The notes under the pieces: generated by a model
What the model was told of the DNA's origin: nothing
The model's database searches: none
What the model saw: the letters and a program-made list of their open reading frames with translations, nothing else
From: Pseudomonas chlororaphis
GTDB taxonomy: Bacteria > Pseudomonadota > Gammaproteobacteria > Pseudomonadales > Pseudomonadaceae
Assembly: GCF_000783395.1 (NCBI RefSeq)
Contig: NZ_JSFK01000021.1
Location: forward strand, 62,001-126,000
DNA: 64,000 bases
Direction of reading: 5' to 3'
Made by a program: the position numbers and the translations under genes
Shown: positions 7,170-16,219 of the stretch, piece after piece
Position numbering within the stretch: the first letter of the stretch is position 1
Layout of the letters: each line of letters begins with the position of its first letter

Positions 7170-9620
7170 ATGACCACCCCACTCCCCTGCTACCACTGCG
7201 CCCTGCCCGTCCCGTCCGGCAGTCGCTTCACCGCTGTCGTACTCGGAGAGTCCCGCGAGTTTTGCTGCCCGGGCTGTCAGGCCGTGGCTGAAGCCATCGT
7301 CGCCGGCGGTCTGGAAAGCTATTACCAACACCGCAGCGAAGCTTCCGCCAACCCCGAAGCATTGCCGGTGCAACTGACCGACGAACTGGCGCTGTACGAC
7401 CGCGCCGATGTGCAGCAACCCTTCGTCCGCCACGAAGGCGATCTAGCCGAAACCACCCTGTTGATGGAAGGCATCAGTTGCGCCGCGTGTGGCTGGCTGA
7501 TCGAAAAACACCTGCGCACGTTGCCCGCCGTGGCCGAAGCACGGCTGAACCTGTCCAACCATCGTTTGCACGTGAGTTGGGCCGACGCGCAGTTACCGCT
7601 GAGCCAGATCCTCGCCGAACTGCGCCACATCGGTTACGCCGCCCACCCGTATCAGGCCGACCGCGCCAGCGAACAACTGGCCAGCGAAAACCGCCTCGCT
7701 TTGCGCCAGCTCGGCGTCGCCGGTCTGCTGTGGTTTCAGGCAATGATGGCGACCATGGCCACCTGGCCGGAATTCAATATCGACCTCAGCCCCGAACTGC
7801 ACACAATCCTGCGCTGGGTCGCACTGTTCCTGACCACGCCGATTGTGTTCTACAGTTGCGCGCCGTTCTTCAAAGGCGCAATGCGCGACCTGCGCACGCG
7901 CCACCTGACCATGGATGTTTCGGTGTCGCTGGCGATCGGCAGCGCCTACATCGCCGGGATCTGGACGTCGATCACCGGCGTCGGCGAGTTGTATTTCGAT
8001 GCGGTCGGCATGTTTGCGTTGTTCCTGCTCGCCGGGCGCTATCTGGAACGTCGTGCCCGCGAGCGCACCGCTGCCGCCACCGCACAACTTGTGAATCTAT
8101 TGCCGGCCTCGTGTCTGCGGCTGGACAACAACGGCCAGAGCGAACGCATCCTGCTCAGCGAGCTACGCCTCGGCGAGCGGATTCTGGTGCAGGCCGGCTC
8201 GATTCTGCCGGCGGACGGCAAGATCATCGACGGCCAGTCGAGCATCGACGAATCGCTGCTCACCGGCGAATACCTGCCGCAACCGCGCATGCCGGGCGAT
8301 TCGGTCACCGCCGGCACGCTCAACGTTGAGGGCGCGCTGACGGTGGAAGTCCAGGCGCTGGGACAAGACACGCGCCTGTCGGCCATTGTCCGTCTGCTCG
8401 ACCGCGCCCAGGCGGAAAAACCGCGACTGGCGGAAATCGCCGACCGTGCCGCGCAATGGTTTTTGCTGCTATCGCTGATCGCCGCAGCCGCCATTGGCCT
8501 GTTGTGGTGGGAACTGGATTCCTCGCGCGCGTTCTGGATTGTCCTCGCCATGCTCGTCGCCACCTGCCCGTGCGCCCTGTCGCTGGCGACGCCGACCGCG
8601 CTCACGGCCGCCACCGGCACCTTGCACAAACTGGGTTTGCTGCTGACTCGCGGCCATGTGCTGGAAGGCTTGAATCAGATCGACACGGTGATCTTCGACA
8701 AGACCGGCACCCTCACCGAAGGGCGACTGGTGCTGCGCTCGATTCGCCCACTTGGGGCGCTCGACAGTGATCAATGTCTGAGCCTCGCCGCCGCTTTGGA
8801 AAACCGTTCGGAACACCCGATTGCCCGCGCTTTCGGCCGTGCACCGCTGGCCGCTGAAGACGTCCACAGCACCCCGGGGCTTGGCCTTGAAGGCTTGGTC
8901 GATGAACAGCGATTGCGCATTGGCCAGGCCGAGTTCGTCTGTGCCCTCAGCGGTGCGCCCGTGCCGACAATGCCGAACGAGGCGGGCCAATGGCTGCTGC
9001 TCGCCGACACTCAGGGGCCGCTGGCATGGTTCGTCCTCGACGACCGCTTGCGTGACGACGCCCCCGCCCTGCTCGCTGCCTGCAAGGCACGCGGCTGGCG
9101 CACATTGCTGTTGTCCGGCGACAGCTCGCCAATGGTCGCCAGCGTTGCCGCCGAATTGGGCATCGACGAGGCACGTGGTGGCTTGCGCCCGGACGACAAA
9201 CTGCAAGTCCTGCAGCAGTTGCACAAGGAAGGTCGCAAAGTGCTGATGCTCGGCGACGGCGTCAACGATGTGCCGGTGCTTGCGGCGGCCGACATCAGTG
9301 TCGCCATGGGTTCGGCCACCGATCTGGCGAAAACCAGCGCCGATGCGGTGCTATTGTCGAACCGCCTCGACGCCTTGGTCCAAGCCTTCAGCCTCGCGCG
9401 GCGAACCCGTCGGGTAATCATCGAGAACCTGCTGTGGGCGGCACTGTACAATGGCCTCATGTTGCCGTTCGCCGCCCTCGGCTGGATCACGCCGGTATGG
9501 GCCGCCGTCGGCATGTCGATCAGTTCGTTGACCGTGGTGCTCAACGCGCTGCGCCTGACTCGCCTGCCGAGTCCGCCGCCCGCCAGCACCCGATCGCAAA
9601 CCCGCCCGCTGCCGGCCTGA
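7170..9620 (+). CDS. ccoI: CcoI-type copper P1B-ATPase for cbb3 assembly
   Basis: This P-type ATPase exports copper across the inner membrane for the cbb3 oxidase copper centre (CcoI/FixI/CopA2 type). The 816-residue protein starts with a cysteine-rich region (CYHCALPVPSG and FCCPGCQAVAE), then a heavy-metal domain with GISCAACGW near 103-106. The transmembrane metal site CPC (TCPCALS) lies near 465, the phosphorylation site DKTGTLTEG near 510, and GDGVNDVPVLAAADI is near the C-terminal end of the soluble part. Position between ccoH and ccoS supports the cbb3 role over general copper resistance. Confidence 0.96.
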   Translation: MTTPLPCYHCALPVPSGSRFTAVVLGESREFCCPGCQAVAEAIVAGGLESYYQHRSEASANPEALPVQLTDELALYDRADVQQPFVRHEGDLAETTLLMEGISCAACGWLIEKHLRTLPAVAEARLNLSNHRLHVSWADAQLPLSQILAELRHIGYAAHPYQADRASEQLASENRLALRQLGVAGLLWFQAMMATMATWPEFNIDLSPELHTILRWVALFLTTPIVFYSCAPFFKGAMRDLRTRHLTMDVSVSLAIGSAYIAGIWTSITGVGELYFDAVGMFALFLLAGRYLERRARERTAAATAQLVNLLPASCLRLDNNGQSERILLSELRLGERILVQAGSILPADGKIIDGQSSIDESLLTGEYLPQPRMPGDSVTAGTLNVEGALTVEVQALGQDTRLSAIVRLLDRAQAEKPRLAEIADRAAQWFLLLSLIAAAAIGLLWWELDSSRAFWIVLAMLVATCPCALSLATPTALTAATGTLHKLGLLLTRGHVLEGLNQIDTVIFDKTGTLTEGRLVLRSIRPLGALDSDQCLSLAAALENRSEHPIARAFGRAPLAAEDVHSTPGLGLEGLVDEQRLRIGQAEFVCALSGAPVPTMPNEAGQWLLLADTQGPLAWFVLDDRLRDDAPALLAACKARGWRTLLLSGDSSPMVASVAAELGIDEARGGLRPDDKLQVLQQLHKEGRKVLMLGDGVNDVPVLAAADISVAMGSATDLAKTSADAVLLSNRLDALVQAFSLARRTRRVIIENLLWAALYNGLMLPFAALGWITPVWAAVGMSISSLTVVLNALRLTRLPSPPPASTRSQTRPLPA

Positions 9621-9644
9621 GCCGCGCGGGCGCCTGGAGTACCG

Positions 9645-9857
9645 ATGCCAGCTCTCTACGTAATGATCCCGGCCGCCCTGCTGATCGTGGCCATCGCCGT
9701 GTACATCTTTTTCTGGGCGGTGGACAGCGGTCAGTACGACGACCTCGACGGCCCGGCGCACAGCATCCTCTTCGATGATCAGGATCCTAACCACACCGCC
9801 GCCGTGGACGAAGCCAACCCCAACAAACCGGACGACAAGGCCCCACCTCATGCTTGA
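9645..9857 (+). CDS. ccoS: cbb3 oxidase assembly protein CcoS
   Basis: This 70-residue protein has a single N-terminal membrane helix (PALYVMIPAALLIVAIAVYIFFWAV) followed by SGQYDDLDGPAHSILFDD, the conserved CcoS signature. CcoS is needed for cofactor insertion into cbb3 oxidase. GGAG at 9636-9639 supports the start. The C-terminal tail is hydrophilic. The stop overlaps the start of the next membrane protein gene by 8 bases, which suggests coupled translation. Confidence 0.95.
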   Translation: MPALYVMIPAALLIVAIAVYIFFWAVDSGQYDDLDGPAHSILFDDQDPNHTAAVDEANPNKPDDKAPPHA

Positions 9858-10533
9858 ACTGGCGCCGCTGTTGGTGTCTGCACTGATTCTTGGTTTGCTC
9901 GGTGGCGGACATTGTCTGGGCATGTGCGGCGGCTTGATGGGCGCGCTGACCCTGGCGATTCCCAAGGAGCAGCGCAGCCGGCGCTTTCGTTTGCTGCTGG
10001 CGTACAACCTGGGACGGATCCTCAGTTATGCCACCGCCGGATTGCTGATTGGCCTTGCAGGCTGGGCGGTCGCGAACAGCCCAGCCGCATTGTTCATGCG
10101 CGTGCTGGCCGGGTTGTTGTTGATTGCCATGGGTTTGTATCTGGCCGGTTGGTGGAGTGGTTTGACGCGCATTGAAAGTTTGGGGCGCGGTCTGTGGCGC
10201 TACATTCAGCCGGTCGCCAATCGCTTGCTGCCGGTGTCGAGTCTGCCTCGGGCGCTATTGCTCGGCGCACTGTGGGGCTGGCTGCCCTGTGGGCTGGTTT
10301 ACAGCACGTTGCTGTGGTCGGCGAGTCAGGGCAATGCGCTGGACAGTGCGTTGTTGATGCTTGCGTTTGGCCTCGGCACCTGGCCAGTGTTGCTCGCCAC
10401 GGGCCTTGCGGCAGAACGCGTCACGGCCATTTTGCGCAAACGCAGCGTGCGCATGGCCGGTGGTTTGTTGGTGATTCTGTTTGGTATCTGGACATTGCCC
10501 GGCCCGCATCAGCATTGGTTGATGGGGCATTAG
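9850..10533 (+). CDS. TauE/SafE-like membrane protein of the cco cluster
   Basis: This 227-residue polytopic membrane protein, with about six hydrophobic segments, resembles the sulfite exporter TauE/SafE (UreH-like) family. The N-terminal GGGHCLGMCGGLMG holds two cysteines and one histidine in or near the first membrane segment, a candidate metal site. A second cysteine motif is LPCGLVYS. Family members of this kind are commonly linked to ccoS, so a role in copper or haem delivery to cbb3 oxidase is an inference. The ATG at 9850 is chosen because it overlaps ccoS and starts directly at the first membrane segment. Confidence 0.85.
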   Translation: MLELAPLLVSALILGLLGGGHCLGMCGGLMGALTLAIPKEQRSRRFRLLLAYNLGRILSYATAGLLIGLAGWAVANSPAALFMRVLAGLLLIAMGLYLAGWWSGLTRIESLGRGLWRYIQPVANRLLPVSSLPRALLLGALWGWLPCGLVYSTLLWSASQGNALDSALLMLAFGLGTWPVLLATGLAAERVTAILRKRSVRMAGGLLVILFGIWTLPGPHQHWLMGH

Positions 10534-10548
10534 ATCGGCGGTGCGGCC

Positions 10549-10624
10549 TTCGCGAACAAGCTCGCTCCCACAGGGGATTTGTGTTGCACCACCGATCCAA
10601 TGTGGGAGCGAGCTTGCTCGCGAA
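10549..10624. repeat. REP doublet (REPIN), GCGAGCTTGCTCGC type
   Basis: Two inverted REP copies are seen: TTCGCGAACAAGCTCGCTCC at the left and GGAGCGAGCTTGCTCGCGAA at the right, about 26 bases apart. It lies just after the TauE/SafE-like gene and before the Anr box of hemN. Confidence 0.9.
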
Positions 10625-10656
10625 GAGGCCCGCCTGATCAACACACCTCCTCCCCG

Positions 10657-10670
10657 TTGATGCAAATCAA
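10657..10670 (+). promoter_or_regulatory. Perfect Anr/FNR box of hemN
   Basis: TTGAT-GCAA-ATCAA is an exact match to the FNR/Anr palindrome TTGAT-N4-ATCAA. Centred at 10663.5, it predicts a class II start near 10705, 30 bases before the hemN ATG. Anr is encoded 2 kb downstream. Confidence 0.93.
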
Positions 10671-10734
10671 GAGCCCCATCGCCGCCCCCCGATAGACTCG
10701 CTCACACTGCCAGCCTATCCGGGGGAATGCCCGC

Positions 10735-12117
10735 ATGCTCGACGCCATTCGTTGGGACTCTGATCTGATCCGCCGCTATGACCTGGCGGGGCCGCGCTAC
10801 ACCTCGTATCCGACGGCCGTGCAATTTCACAGTCAGGTCGGCACCTTCGACCTGTTTCATGCCCTGCGCGACAGCCGCAAGGCCCTGCGCCCCCTGTCGC
10901 TTTACGTGCACGTGCCGTTCTGCGCGAACATTTGCTACTACTGCGCCTGCAACAAGGTCATCACCAAGGATCGCGGCCGCGCGCTGCCGTACTTGCAGCG
11001 GCTGGAACAGGAAATCCAGTTGATCGCCTGCCACCTCGACCCCGCGCAGAAGGTCGAGCAACTGCACTTTGGCGGCGGCACACCGACCTTCCTCAGCCAC
11101 GACGAACTGCGTCAGTTGATGGCGCACTTGCGCAAGCACTTCAATCTGCTGGACGACGACTCCGGCGACTACGGTATCGAGATCGACCCGCGCGAAGCCG
11201 ACTGGTCGACCATGGGCCTGCTGCGCGAACTCGGTTTCAACCGGGTCAGCATCGGCTTGCAAGACCTCGATCCGGCGGTACAGCGTGCGGTCAATCGCCT
11301 GCAAAGTCTAGAGGAAACCCGTGCGGTGATCGACGCCGCGCGCACCCTGCAATTTCGCTCGATCAATATCGATTTGATCTACGGCTTGCCCAAACAGACA
11401 CCGGAAAACTTCGCCCGCACCGTCGACGAAGTGATCAGCCTGCAACCGGACCGGCTCTCGGTGTTCAACTACGCGCACCTGCCGGAGCGCTTCATGCCGC
11501 AGCGGCGGATCAATGGCAATGAGTTGCCGGCGCCGGCGCAGAAGCTGGAAATGCTCGAGCGCACCATCGAACAGCTCACCGCCGCCGGCTATCGCTACAT
11601 CGGCATGGATCACTTCGCCCTGCCCGACGATGAACTGGCGATTGCCCAGGAAGAGCAGACCCTGCAACGCAACTTCCAGGGTTACACCACCCACGGCCAT
11701 TGTGATTTGATTGGTCTGGGGGTGTCGGCCATTAGTCAGATCGGCGACCTGTACTGCCAGAACAGCAGCGACCTCAACGCCTATCAGAACACCCTCGCCG
11801 CCGCGCAACTGGCTACCAGCCGGGGCCTGGTGTGCAACGCCGATGATCGCTTGCGCCGAGCGGTGATCCAGCAACTGATCTGCAATTTCAGCCTGGAATT
11901 CGCCGAGATCGAGCAGCAGTTCAACATTGATTTTCAGGGTTATTTCGGCGCGCTGTGGCCGCAACTGCAAGGCATGGCCAGCGATGGCCTGATCGAGCTG
12001 GATCGCGAGCGGATCGCCGTGTTGCCGGCGGGGCGTCTGCTGGTGCGCTCGGTATGCATGGTGTTTGATGCCTACCTTGAGCAGCAGAACCGCCAGCGTT
12101 TCTCGCGGGTGATTTAG
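10735..12117 (+). CDS. hemN: Oxygen-independent coproporphyrinogen III oxidase
   Basis: HemN is a radical-SAM enzyme that converts coproporphyrinogen III to protoporphyrinogen IX without oxygen. The 460-residue protein carries VHVPFCANICYYCACNK, with C63, C67 and C70 as 4Fe-4S ligands, followed by the HFGGGTPTFL SAM-binding segment near residue 104 and the HemN C-terminal domain. Length is that of true HemN rather than the shorter HemW. A perfect Anr box lies upstream, so induction at low oxygen is expected. The stop overlaps the convergent gene by 4 bases. Confidence 0.97.
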   Translation: MLDAIRWDSDLIRRYDLAGPRYTSYPTAVQFHSQVGTFDLFHALRDSRKALRPLSLYVHVPFCANICYYCACNKVITKDRGRALPYLQRLEQEIQLIACHLDPAQKVEQLHFGGGTPTFLSHDELRQLMAHLRKHFNLLDDDSGDYGIEIDPREADWSTMGLLRELGFNRVSIGLQDLDPAVQRAVNRLQSLEETRAVIDAARTLQFRSINIDLIYGLPKQTPENFARTVDEVISLQPDRLSVFNYAHLPERFMPQRRINGNELPAPAQKLEMLERTIEQLTAAGYRYIGMDHFALPDDELAIAQEEQTLQRNFQGYTTHGHCDLIGLGVSAISQIGDLYCQNSSDLNAYQNTLAAAQLATSRGLVCNADDRLRRAVIQQLICNFSLEFAEIEQQFNIDFQGYFGALWPQLQGMASDGLIELDRERIAVLPAGRLLVRSVCMVFDAYLEQQNRQRFSRVI

Positions 12118-12596
12118 TTCTTCATCAGCAGCGAGCCGACTTTCATATTCTGATCCGCCGTCAGGCCCGACTGCCCCACCACTTTGGACAAGGCCAGGTT
12201 GGCGGTGATCAGACCCGTATTCAACGCGGCAATGGCGCCGCGCAGACTGGCAACCTTGATGATTTTTTCTTCGCTGGAAAGACGCTTGTCGGCCATGATC
12301 GCTTCGATAAGCGCCTTTTTCTCGGCGATCTGTTTTTGCAGTTTGCGGATCATCTTCAGCAATTGCTGGATGTTCTCAGGCAACCCGCTGTCTTCGATGT
12401 CACTGTTTTCGCCACCGACACTGGCGGCTTTTTCGATCGATGCACCGGACAGCGACACTTTGACGCCCTCGACCAAGGTCGGGGTTGCCTCTTCGGTCGA
12501 GCTGGGGTCGTGTGCATTGCCTGACGAAGTTTTAAACGTGTCCGGCACTGCCACAACGTCGCTGTTACCGGGGCCCAGCGTGCCAATGGCGGCCAT
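12114..12596 (-). CDS. Hypothetical protein with C-terminal coiled coil
   Basis: I do not recognise this 160-residue protein. The first 75 residues are low-complexity and rich in Ser, Thr, Gly and Glu. From LPENIQQLLKMIRKLQKQIAEKKALIEAIM onward it is strongly helical with heptad-like leucines and lysines. It then has an alanine-rich helical region. No signal peptide or membrane span is evident. AAGGAA 8 bases before ATG 12596 decides the start over an upstream GTG. It converges on hemN and is divergent from anr. Confidence 0.7.
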   Translation of the reverse strand: MAAIGTLGPGNSDVVAVPDTFKTSSGNAHDPSSTEEATPTLVEGVKVSLSGASIEKAASVGGENSDIEDSGLPENIQQLLKMIRKLQKQIAEKKALIEAIMADKRLSSEEKIIKVASLRGAIAALNTGLITANLALSKVVGQSGLTADQNMKVGSLLMKN

Positions 12597-12750
12597 CGAA
12601 TCGTTCCTTGTATGCACTTTGTTACCTGTTTATCGGCTGCTGGCCCTGTGGCTTTATGGCTGTAGGGCAAAGTCGCCCCAGACTGGCCTGAATGTCCTCC
12701 CGTGGGTTACCCTTACGGCTTATGTGTGTTTTCCCACAAGGATCTAAGAA

Positions 12751-13485
12751 ATGTCCGAGCCAGTTAAACTGCGCGCTCACAACCAGGCCCATTGCAAGGA
12801 TTGCAGCCTGGCCCCTCTCTGCCTGCCACTTTCTCTGAATCTGGAAGACATGGATGCGCTGGACGAAATCGTTAAACGCGGCCGCCCGTTGAAAAAGGGC
12901 GAGTTCCTGTTCCGCCAGGGCGACACGTTCGATTCCGTTTATGCAGTACGCTCCGGCGCTCTGAAGACCTTCAGCCTGAGCGACGGCGGCGAAGAACAGC
13001 TCACCGGTTTCCACTTGCCGAGCGAACTGGTCGGCCTGTCCGGCATGGACACCGAGAAACACCCGGTTTCCGCCCAAGCGCTGGAAACCACCTCGGTCTG
13101 CGAAATCCCGTTTGAACGCCTCGACGAATTGGCCCTGCAACTGCCGCAACTGCGCCGCCAGTTGATGCGCGTGATGAGCCGTGAAATCCGCGATGACCAG
13201 CAAATGATGTTGCTGCTGTCGAAGAAAACCGCCGACGAGCGCATCGCTACCTTCCTGGTCAACCTTTCCGCACGCTTCCGCGCGCGCGGCTTCTCGGCCA
13301 ATCAGTTCCGCCTGAGCATGTCGCGCAATGAAATCGGCAACTACCTCGGTCTGGCGGTGGAAACCGTGTCCCGCGTGTTCACCCGCTTCCAGCAGAACGA
13401 ACTGATCGCCGCCGAGGGCAAAGAGATTCATATCCTCGACCCGATCCAGCTCTGCGCGCTGGCCGGTGGCTCACTAGAAGGTTAA
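12751..13485 (+). CDS. anr: Anaerobic transcriptional regulator Anr (FNR family)
   Basis: Anr is the oxygen-sensing FNR-type activator of Pseudomonas. When its 4Fe-4S cluster is intact, it dimerises and binds TTGAT-N4-ATCAA sites. The 244-residue protein shows the cluster ligands C15, C18 and C24 (AHCKDCSLAPLC) plus C117 (SVCEIPFERL). It then has a cyclic-nucleotide-binding-like beta roll and a helix-turn-helix with MSRNEIGNYLGLAVETVSRVFTRFQ. A perfect site lies upstream of hemN and a near-match upstream of ccoG. An imperfect hairpin at 13492-13521 follows the stop. Confidence 0.97.
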   Translation: MSEPVKLRAHNQAHCKDCSLAPLCLPLSLNLEDMDALDEIVKRGRPLKKGEFLFRQGDTFDSVYAVRSGALKTFSLSDGGEEQLTGFHLPSELVGLSGMDTEKHPVSAQALETTSVCEIPFERLDELALQLPQLRRQLMRVMSREIRDDQQMMLLLSKKTADERIATFLVNLSARFRARGFSANQFRLSMSRNEIGNYLGLAVETVSRVFTRFQQNELIAAEGKEIHILDPIQLCALAGGSLEG

Positions 13486-13563
13486 TGTCGATCCGCGGTT
13501 GAGCGAAGCGTTTCAGCCGCGGGTATACTGCGCCGTTTGCAGCCCTGCCAGGACACCTCGACG

Positions 13564-14112
13564 ATGGTCTTCGACTCCTTCGACATCAAATCGCTTATCC
13601 GCCCTGTGATCGACTTCCCAAAACCGGGCGTGATCTTTCGTGACATCACCCCGCTGTTCCAGTCGCCAACGGCCCTGCGCCTGGTGATGGACAGCTTCGC
13701 CCACCGCTACGTCGAAGCCGACTTCACCCACATCGGCGCGATGGACGCCCGGGGCTTTCTGATCGGCTCGGTGCTGGCGTATCAGTTGAACAAGCCGCTG
13801 GTGCTGTTCCGCAAACAAGGCAAACTGCCGGCGGACGTATTGGCCGAAGGTTACGCGACCGAGTACGGCGAAGCGTTTCTGGAAGTGCACGCCGACAGCC
13901 TGTGCGAAGGCGATTCGGTGGTGATGTTCGATGACTTGATCGCCACGGGCGGTACGCTGATCGCAGCGGCCAACCTGATTCGCCGCATGGGCGCGCGGGT
14001 GCATGAAGCGGCGGCGATTATTGATTTGCCGGAGCTGAACGGGTCGCAGCGCCTGGAAGACATGGGTATCCCTACTTTCTGCCTGACGCAGTTTGCCCTG
14101 ACTGATAAGTAA
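13564..14112 (+). CDS. apt: Adenine phosphoribosyltransferase
   Basis: Apt salvages adenine by joining it to PRPP to give AMP. The 182-residue protein has the conserved opening FDIKSLIRPVIDFPKPGVIFRDITPLF, the MDARGFLIGS segment and the PRPP-binding loop VVMFDDLIATGGTL near residues 120-134. ATG 13564 is chosen because it gives the standard length; an upstream in-frame codon at 13537 would add an unconserved extension. A REP doublet follows the stop. Confidence 0.97.
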   Translation: MVFDSFDIKSLIRPVIDFPKPGVIFRDITPLFQSPTALRLVMDSFAHRYVEADFTHIGAMDARGFLIGSVLAYQLNKPLVLFRKQGKLPADVLAEGYATEYGEAFLEVHADSLCEGDSVVMFDDLIATGGTLIAAANLIRRMGARVHEAAAIIDLPELNGSQRLEDMGIPTFCLTQFALTDK

Positions 14113-14132
14113 GCGGCGATTTCACTGACGCC

Positions 14133-14223
14133 ATCGCTGGCAAGCCAGCTCCCACAGGTGTCTTTGGCGTACACAAAATTTGTGAACGACCGAAATCACT
14201 GTGGGAGCTGGCTTGCCAGCGAT
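14133..14223. repeat. REP doublet (REPIN), GCTGGCTTGCCAGC type
   Basis: Inverted copies of the REP ATCGCTGGCAAGCCAGCTCC are separated by about 40 bases. It lies between the convergent apt and acyl-CoA dehydrogenase genes. The same REP is found at 20944, 36048, 38425 and 43164. Confidence 0.93.
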
Positions 14224-14247
14224 GACGCCAGTTGCTTCACCAATTAT

Positions 14248-15396
14248 TTAAAGCCCCATCTGCTTGCTGATGATCTCGTTCATCACCTCTCGCGTCCCGC
14301 CACCAATCGACAAGATGCGGTTATCCCGATACAGCCGCTCCACCAGACTCTCGCGCATATAACCCAGCCCACCGAGAATCTGCACCGCCTCCGTGGTGAT
14401 CCGGTCCGAGGTGTCCGTGGCAAAGTTCTTCGCCATGGAAATCTCCTTGATCACGCTCTGCCCCGCCGCCATCTTCGCTGCTTGCCGGTAAGTGAACTCC
14501 CGCGACACTTCCAGCGCTGTGGCCATCTCAGCCAACCGATGCTTGATCACCTGAAACTTGCCGATCGGCTTACCAAACGCTTCGCGCTCGCACGCCCATT
14601 TCAGACTCTCTTCCAGCGCTAGCTGTGAAGTCATGTTGGCCATCAATGCCAACGCCAGCCGTTCACTCTGGAAATTGCCCATGATGCAGGCGAAGCCCAT
14701 GTTCTCCGCGCCGATCAGATTGCCCACAGGTACATGGCAGTCGTCGAAGAACAATTCAGCCGTATCCGACGCCCACCAGCCCATTTTTTTCAACTGACGG
14801 CCAACGGTGAAGCCCGGCGTGCCCTTTTCGATCAGCAATAGACTGATACCGCCAAACCCCGGCGCACCGGTACGCACCGCGACGGTGTAGAAATCCGCGC
14901 GTACGCCGCTGGTGATAAAGGTTTTGCTGCCGCTGACCCGATAGACATCGCCGTCACGCAGTGCGCGGGTCTGCAGGTTGGCGACGTCGGAGCCACCGCC
15001 GGGTTCGGTGACCGCCAAGGCGCTGATCCTTTCGCCGCTGAGCACTTGCGGCACGACGCGCTCACGGACTTCGGGACGCGCCCATTTGACGATCGGTGGC
15101 AGGCCGATATCCAGCGAGCCAAGCCCCGCTACCAGGCCGCCAGAGCCACAGCGCATCAATTCCTCACTGGCGGCGACCTTGGCGAACAAATCGCCTGCAT
15201 GGCTGCCTCCCAGCGCTTCGGGGTAACCGATGCCGAGGATGCCCGCTGCGCCGGCCTTCAGATAAAGCTCACGAGGGAAGCTTTCAGCTTCTTCCCACTG
15301 ATCGATGTCCGGCAGGATCTCACGCTCAACGAAACGTCTGACGCTGTCGCGGACCAATTGGTGGCTGGGGTCGAAGTATTCCTGAAAGGCAGGCAT
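14248..15396 (-). CDS. Acyl-CoA dehydrogenase
   Basis: This 382-residue flavoprotein would oxidise an acyl-CoA to the 2-enoyl-CoA in fatty-acid or branched-chain catabolism. The FAD-contacting AVTEPGGGSDVANLQT lies near residue 128. The C-terminal part contains QILGGLGYMRESLVERLYRD. The usual medium-chain catalytic Glu near the C-terminus is replaced by Gly (SIGGGTREV). A Glu is present in FQSERLALA instead, as in the isovaleryl/long-chain type, so that class is inferred. The substrate cannot be named. The gene is monocistronic, with repeats on both sides. Confidence 0.9.
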   Translation of the reverse strand: MPAFQEYFDPSHQLVRDSVRRFVEREILPDIDQWEEAESFPRELYLKAGAAGILGIGYPEALGGSHAGDLFAKVAASEELMRCGSGGLVAGLGSLDIGLPPIVKWARPEVRERVVPQVLSGERISALAVTEPGGGSDVANLQTRALRDGDVYRVSGSKTFITSGVRADFYTVAVRTGAPGFGGISLLLIEKGTPGFTVGRQLKKMGWWASDTAELFFDDCHVPVGNLIGAENMGFACIMGNFQSERLALALMANMTSQLALEESLKWACEREAFGKPIGKFQVIKHRLAEMATALEVSREFTYRQAAKMAAGQSVIKEISMAKNFATDTSDRITTEAVQILGGLGYMRESLVERLYRDNRILSIGGGTREVMNEIISKQMGL

Positions 15397-15464
15397 GGGC
15401 GAGCTCCACGGAAGGGTTCGCCGAAGTTAACCGAGCGCTTGCTTGGTTTACAAGGTACAGAAGA

Positions 15465-15546
15465 TCAAAAGATCGCAGCCTTCGGCAGCTCCTACAGGGA
15501 AACGCGTTCCAAGGTAGGAGCTGCCGAAGGCTGCGATCTTTTGATT
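15465..15546. repeat. REP doublet, GATCGCAGCCTTCGGCAGC family
   Basis: CAAAAGATCGCAGCCTTCGG and its inverted copy face each other across a short spacer, together covering about 80 bases. It lies between the recR stop and the acyl-CoA dehydrogenase start. Related copies are at 26529 and 39517, and a half copy is at 62111. Confidence 0.9.
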
Positions 15547-15550
15547 TTTA

Positions 15551-16153
15551 TCAGAGAGAAATCGGTTTACGCCCGGCAAACGAATGCGCCAGCGTGCCGC
15601 CATCCACCAGTTCCAGCTCACCGCCCAACGGCACGCCGTGGGCAATCCGCGAGGCGATCAGGCCTTTGTTGCTCAGCAGCTGCGCGATGTAATGCGCCGT
15701 CGCTTCACCTTCCACCGTCGGGTTGGTTGCGAGGATCACTTCAGTAAATGTCCCTGCCTCTTCGATCCGCGTCATCAACTGCGGAATGCCGATCGCCTCC
15801 GGCCCCAGGCCATCAAGCGGCGACAAATGCCCCTTGAGCACAAAGTAGCGCCCACGGAATCCGGTCTGCTCGACCGCATACACGTCCATCGGCCCTTCCA
15901 CTACACACAACAGCGTGTCGTCGCGGCGGGTATCGGCGCATTGCGGGCACAGATCGTCTTCGGTCAGCGTGCGGCACTGGCGGCAGTGGCCAACCCCTTC
16001 CATGGCCTGGCTGAGGGCCTGGGCCAAGCGCAAACCGCCGCTGCGGTCACGCTCGAGCATCTGCAACGCCATGCGCTGGGCGGTTTTCTGACCCACGCCC
16101 GGCAAAGTGCGCAAGGCGTCGATCAGTTGGCGAATCAAAGGGCTGAAGCTCAT
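15551..16153 (-). CDS. recR: Recombination mediator protein RecR
   Basis: RecR works with RecF and RecO to load RecA on gapped DNA. The 200-residue protein shows the N-terminal helix-hairpin-helix (IDALRTLPGVGQKTAQRMALQ). A four-cysteine zinc finger (CRQCRTLTEDDLCPQC) lies near 57-72, followed by a Toprim domain with VVEGPMDVYAVE. ATG 16153 gives the standard MSFSPLIRQL start rather than an upstream in-frame ATG at 16171. In pseudomonads it normally lies near dnaX and ybaB. Here a CurA-like reductase gene and a repeat separate recR from ybaB. Confidence 0.97.
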   Translation of the reverse strand: MSFSPLIRQLIDALRTLPGVGQKTAQRMALQMLERDRSGGLRLAQALSQAMEGVGHCRQCRTLTEDDLCPQCADTRRDDTLLCVVEGPMDVYAVEQTGFRGRYFVLKGHLSPLDGLGPEAIGIPQLMTRIEEAGTFTEVILATNPTVEGEATAHYIAQLLSNKGLIASRIAHGVPLGGELELVDGGTLAHSFAGRKPISL

Positions 16154-16219
16154 GGGTAAAAAGTCCGACAAAACAACGAGACGCGGTTTATACCCGCGCC
16201 TCTGGCCAGCGTCAAATAC

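Noticed and set aside
13492..13521. A hairpin CCGCGGTTGA/TCAGCCGCGG after anr as an intrinsic terminator.
   Set aside because: No T-run follows on the plus strand; the next bases (TATACT) look more like the -10 box of apt. Left as an unassigned hairpin.
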